Shown one piece after another: positions 59,764-64,000 of a stretch of 64,000 nt of DNA; position 1 is the first letter of the stretch, and every line of letters starts with the position of its first letter. The stretch spans positions 124,001-188,000 of the forward strand of contig JAUJNF010000002.1 in NCBI GenBank assembly GCA_030446485.1, given 5' to 3'. The notes under the pieces are model-generated. The model saw only the letters and a list, made by a program, of their open reading frames with translations, was not told the DNA's origin and ran no database searches. Made by a program: the position numbers and the translations under genes. The stretch is from Thermoleophilaceae bacterium (lineage in GTDB: Bacteria; Actinomycetota; Thermoleophilia; Solirubrobacterales; Thermoleophilaceae).

Positions 59764-61633
59764 GTGCAGGCCGACGACTGTGGGAAGATCGCCTCCGCGA
59801 TCCCGCCCCGCGAGCACGTCGCAGCCGGGATCGCGGATCGCGCCGCTCCTGTCCGACTGTTGCCGCGGCGCTCGTCGCACGCGACGGGTCGATCGGGCTG
59901 GATGCCGCTGAAGCGCCGCCGTCCTCGCGCGCATCCTGGATCCAGGCGCGGGGCACTGGTCGATCCACCCCGTCGCCCCCTTCTCGAGCGAGCGTCGCTA
60001 TCTGCCCGGCACGCTCGTGCTCGAGACGACGTTCACGACGGACTCGGGCAGCGTGCGCGTGCTCGACGCGATGGCCTTCGCCGCGGGCCAGCGCCGCCAC
60101 GATCTCGGCTTCGACTCGCCTCACGAGCTGCTGCGCTCGGTCGAGGGCGTCGCGGGCACGGTGGAGCTGTCGATGGAGCTCAGCCCGAGGCCGGAGTACG
60201 GGCTCGTGCGCCCGCTGTTCAGGCGCGAGGGCAAGGGCGGTCACGTGTTCGGCGCCACTCCGATGGCCGTCCGGGCCGGGGTCCCCGTCGAGATCGACGA
60301 CGCCACGATGCGCGCGTCGTTCTCGCTCGGGAGCGGCGAGCGGGCGGGCTTCTCGCTGCGCTTCGCGCCCCCGGACACGCGCCGCCCGCCGCTGCCTACC
60401 GCCGCCGAGCGGGTAGCCGAGCGGATCGGCGACACGGCCGAGGCCTGGCGCTCTTGGGAGGCCGAGCACGACATCTACGAGGGACCGCACCGCGAGCTCG
60501 TGCGCATGAGCACGCGGGTGCTCAAGGGGCTCACCTACCGCCCCACGGGGGCGATCGTGGCGGCGCCGACGACCTCGCTGCCCGAGACCGTCGGCGGCGA
60601 GCGCAACTGGGACTACCGCTTCTCGTGGATCCGCGACTCAAGCCTGACGATCGAGGCGCTCTACATCGGGGCGTGCTCCGACGAGGCCGCGGAGTTCGTC
60701 TCGTTCATGACGAGCTCGGCGGGTGGCCGCGCCGGGGAGGGGTCGCTGCAGATCATGTACGGCATCGGAGGCGAGCACGACCTCTCCGAGCGGGAGCTTC
60801 CGCACCTCAGCGGCTGGCGCGAGTCGCGCCCGGTGCGGGTCGGAAACGGCGCCTGGGGCCAGACGCAGCTCGACGTCTACGGCGAGCTGCTCAACTCGAT
60901 CCACCTCTACCGCGACCGGCTGCGTGAGCTCCACCCCGAGATCCAGGCCTTCGCCGCCGACCTCGCCGACACCGCGGCGCGCCGCTGGATGGAGCGCGGC
61001 GCGGGCATGTGGGAGATGCGCGGCGAGCCGAGTCATCACGTCTCCTCGAAGGTGCTCTGCTGGACTGCGCTCGACCGCGCCGTCAAGCTCGCGCCCCGGC
61101 TCGGCGAGCACGCCAGGCCTGAGCAGTGGTCAGCCGAGCGCGAGCGCATCCGCGACGCTGTGCTGACCCGGGGCTGGAGCGAGCAGCGCCAGGCCTACGC
61201 GCAGTCCTTCGACTCCGACGAGCTCGACGCCGCCGCGCTGCTGATGCCGCTCGTCGGGTTCCTGCCCGCCACGGACCCGCGCATGCGCTCGACGATCGAG
61301 GCGATCGCGCGCGACCTGACCGAGGACGGCCTCGTGCTGCGCTACCGCACCGAGGGGGACGGCCCCGGCGCCGACGGGCTGAGCGGCGAGGAGGGCACGT
61401 TCGTGATCTGCTCGTTCTGGCTCGTCTCCTGCCTCGCCAAGGCGGGCGAGGTCGAGCGCGCCGAGGTGCTCTTCGACCGGGTCGCCGGCTATGCCAACGA
61501 GCTCGGGCTGCTGGCGGAGGAGATCGACACCGCAAGCGGCGAGATGCTCGGGAACTTCCCCCAGGCCTTCAGCCACATCGGCCTGATCACCTCCGCGTGG
61601 GAGCTCGACCAGGCGCGAGCGCGGGCCGGCTAG
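59764..61633 (+). CDS. GH15 glucoamylase/trehalase-like glycoside hydrolase (5' part frameshifted)
   Basis: From about 60017 the frame is clean: [20 protein letters not shown], then the (alpha/alpha)6 catalytic region with [91 protein letters not shown] (acid-catalyst region), and [38 protein letters not shown]. The C-terminus [15 protein letters not shown] is the typical GH15 end. Upstream pieces [11 protein letters not shown] and [26 protein letters not shown] (the latter spread over frames) show that the gene begins near 59764-59800 with a frameshifted N-terminus. Substrates: alpha-glucans or trehalose. Confidence 0.88.
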
Positions 61634-63199
61634 AGCGCGCCGCCGGTGACCTGGCCGGCGCGCTCGGGATCCCCGGGCGCCTCGGCGTCGGGCGGGCGCT
61701 GGCGAACGACCGGGCGCTTCGCCGCGCCGACCTCGTCGAGGCGGCGCACCGGCGTCGAGTAGGGCGCGCCGCGCGCGATCTCCGGGTCGCGTCGCGCCTC
61801 CTCGAGCACCTCGCGCACGACGCGCGCGAAGTCGTCGAGGCGCTCCTTCGTCTCCGTCTCGGTCGGCTCGATCAGCAGCGCCTCGTCGACCAGCAGCGGG
61901 AAGTAGACCGTCGGCGGGTGGACGCGGTGGTCGAGCAGGCGCTTCGCGATGTCGGTCGTCTTGATCCCGAGCTCGCGCTTCGCGCCGCGACCCGAGAGCA
62001 CGAACTCGTGCATGCAGATGCGGTCGAAGCCGATTGGCAGGTACTCGCCGATCCCCTCTTCCGCCAGCAGCGCACGCAGGTAGTTGGCGTTCAGCACGGC
62101 GGTCTCCGATGCCTCGCGCAGGCCGTCGCCTCCGAGCGAGCAGATGTAGGCGTAGGCGCGCACGAAGACGCCGAAGTTGCCCTGGAAGCCGCGCAGCCGC
62201 CCGATCGACTTCGGGCGCTCGTGGTCGAGGTCGTAGACGGGGCCCTCGCCGTTGTGGGACGGGCGCTCGACGACCTGCGGTCGCGGCAGGTACGGCTCGA
62301 TGCGCTCGGAGACGGCGATCGGCCCCGCCCCCGGCCCGCCGCCGCCGTGAGGCTGGGTGAAGGACTTGTGCAGGTTGAAGTGGACGATGTCGAAGCCCAT
62401 GTCCCCCGGGCGCGAGATGCCCATCACGGCGTTCAGGTTCGCGCCGTCGTAGTACAGCGTGCCCCCCACCCCGTGCACGACCTCGGCGATCTCCTCGATG
62501 TTCGAGTCGAAGAGGCCGAGCGTGTTGGGGTTGGTGAGCATCAGGCAGGCGACCTGGTCGTCGGCCTTTGCGCGCAGGTCGTCGAGGTCGACGCCGCCGT
62601 CGGGCGCCGTGCCGACCTTGACGACCTCGTAGCCGGCCATCCGCACCGTGGCCGGGTTCGTGCCGTGGGCGGTGTCCGGCGTCAGGACCTTCGTGCGCCG
62701 GTCGCCGCGGTCCTCGTGATAGGCCCGCGTCAGCAGCAGGCCCGCGAGCTCGCCGTGCGATCCGGCGCTCGGCTGCAGCGAGACGTGGCATGCCCGAGAT
62801 CTCGGCAAGCGCCCGCTGCAGGCGCCACATCAGCTCGAGCGCGCCCTGCGCGAGCTCGGGATCCTGCAACGGGTGCAGGCGCGCGTGGCCGGGGTAGGCC
62901 GCGACGCGCTCGTTGACCTTCGGGTTGTGCTTCATCGTGCACGAGCCGAGCGGGTAGAAGCCGGTGTCGAGGTCGAAGTTCTGCTTCGAGAGGTTGTTGT
63001 AGTGGCGCACGATCTCGGGCTCCGAGACCCCGGGCAACGCAGCCGGGCGCGTGCGGATCGCGCTCGCCGGCAGCAGCTCGGCGACCGGTCGCTCGGGGAC
63101 GTCGCACGCCGGGGCGACGAACGCGCGCCGTCCGGGCCGCGAGCGCTCGAAGATCGTGATCGCCTCGGGCCGCGCCGGCACGAGCCGCGCCTCACTCAC
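61630..63199 (-). CDS. gcvPB: Glycine dehydrogenase (decarboxylating) subunit 2 (one frameshift)
   Basis: P-protein half of the glycine cleavage system. From 63199: [10 protein letters not shown]-like [67 protein letters not shown]. The frame changes near 62790, after ALAEISGM, and resumes [65 protein letters not shown] (PLP Lys) and the C-terminal [16 protein letters not shown]. 4-bp overlap with gcvPA and 4 bp with the convergent GH15. Full length matches the ~500-residue family. Confidence 0.93.
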
Positions 63200-64000
63200 G
63201 CCGCCACCTCCGCGCGCGCCCCGGCGGCGATGCGCGCCAGGCGGTCGATGTCCGCGCGCGTGCGTCGCTCCGTGATCGCCACCAGCAGCCCGTCGTCGTA
63301 CTCGGGGTAGTCGCGCCCGAGCCGGTAGCCGGGGTTGATCCCCTGTGCCCGGGCCTCGGCGAACAGCCCGTCGAGGTCCGGCACGCGGACCGCGAACTCA
63401 CGCGCGACCGGACCGGGGTTGATCGCCTCGAGGCCGATCGCCTCGCGCGCATAGGCGGTGCGGCGCAGCATCAGCTCCCCGAGCTCGACGAGGCCGCGGC
63501 GCCCGAGCCAGGACAGGTAGACGGCGCCCGCGAGCGCGTTCAGGGCCTGCGAGGTGCAGATGTTGTGGGTCGCCTTCTCACGCCGCGATGTGCTGCTCGC
63601 GGGTCTGCAGCGTCAACACGAAGCCGCGCCGGCCGTCGGCGTCGACCGTCTCCCCGGCGATCCGCCCCGGCATCTTGCGGATGTAGCGCTCGGCCGCCGC
63701 GTAGAAGCCAAACGACGGGCCGCCGTAGTCGAGGCGGTTGCCGAGCGTCTGGCCTCGCCGACGGCGACGTCGACACCGAACTCGCCCGGCGGCTCGAGGA
63801 TCCCGAGCGTCAGGGGATCGACCGCGCAGACGAGCAGGGCGCCGGTGCGCTTGGCCGCCTCGGACAGCGGCCCCAGCTCCTCGACGGTGCCGAGGAAGCT
63901 CGGCTGCTGGAGGAAGACAGCCGCCGTGTCGTCGTCGACGGCACCTGCGAGCGCATCGACGTCGGTCGCGCCGCGCTCGTCGAGCCCCACCTCGTCGACG
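63196..64000 (-). CDS. gcvPA: Glycine dehydrogenase (decarboxylating) subunit 1 (5' end outside window, two frameshifts)
   Basis: Partner of gcvPB. C-terminal pieces are clear: GVDVAVGE, then in other frames [69 protein letters not shown] and the final [57 protein letters not shown]. Frame changes near 63752 and 63580 separate them. The N-terminal part ([39 protein letters not shown]) is intact back to the window edge. Needed with the T, H and L proteins, which are not in view. Confidence 0.88.

Overview
The window is high-GC DNA, about 70 % G+C by eye, with many GTG starts, 4-bp GTGA/ATGA start-stop overlaps and tightly packed genes. Protein content and gene order fit a Gram-positive actinobacterium, most likely of the Thermoleophilia/Solirubrobacterales type. 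The order-level guess is inference; no rRNA or complete tRNA gene is present to confirm it.

Layout. 1-5.3 kb: 3' part of a GAF/HD-GYP signalling protein, then the riboflavin operon ribD-ribE-ribBA-ribH (minus strand). 5.3-11.7 kb: surface-glycan genes (two membrane glycosyltransferases, a GT2 enzyme with two membrane helices, a methyltransferase, a flippase). 11.7-23.5 kb: AraC regulator plus VOC protein, a zinc ribbon, rsmB, fmt, cupin plus DapA-like aldolase, two small membrane proteins, def, priA, an S66 carboxypeptidase, and a divergent EamA exporter/Lrp regulator pair with a near-perfect palindromic operator. 24-28 kb: flavin split-barrel protein, GGDEF/HD-GYP protein, cytochrome P450.

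28-42 kb is accessory. It holds a VapBC-like module whose toxin part is duplicated 4.5 kb away with the same frameshift, a TetR regulator whose C-terminus has become the antitoxin tail, a remnant and an intact copy of an FMN-dependent hydroxy-acid oxidase, and a lower-GC block of four genes. Three of the four are packed head to tail: a TSPPY DNA methyltransferase, an 811-residue protein with two GHKL ATPase modules, and a receiver-like protein. A nuclease-like gene diverges from them. A tRNA 3'-end fragment, strong hairpins and a 22-bp repeat close the block next to metK. This cassette is my main candidate for an undescribed, probably anti-phage, system.

42-54 kb is a long minus-strand housekeeping run: rsuA/rluB-type synthase, aroH, hisC-like aminotransferase, DAHP synthase with an aromatic leader peptide and attenuator-like hairpins, tyrA, aroA, cmk, der, metK. 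A Fic protein and an AbrB/PIN toxin-antitoxin pair are wedged into it, and the PIN gene runs in frame into tyrA. rlmN lies just beyond on the plus strand. 54-60 kb holds recognisable but heavily frameshifted genes (EamA, LysR, polysaccharide deacetylase, scpB, scpA, trpS) and an abrupt SDR/TrpRS junction. 60-64 kb has a GH15 glucoamylase-like enzyme and the glycine decarboxylase genes gcvPB-gcvPA.

Quality caveat: many genes, including normally indispensable ones (ribBA, tyrA, trpS, scpAB), need one or more single-base corrections. Frameshifts cluster at 2.7-4.8, 31.0-32.0, 47.2-47.4, 54.5-60.0 and 62.7-63.8 kb. I read most of these as sequence or assembly error rather than biology, apart from the frameshift shared by both vapC copies.
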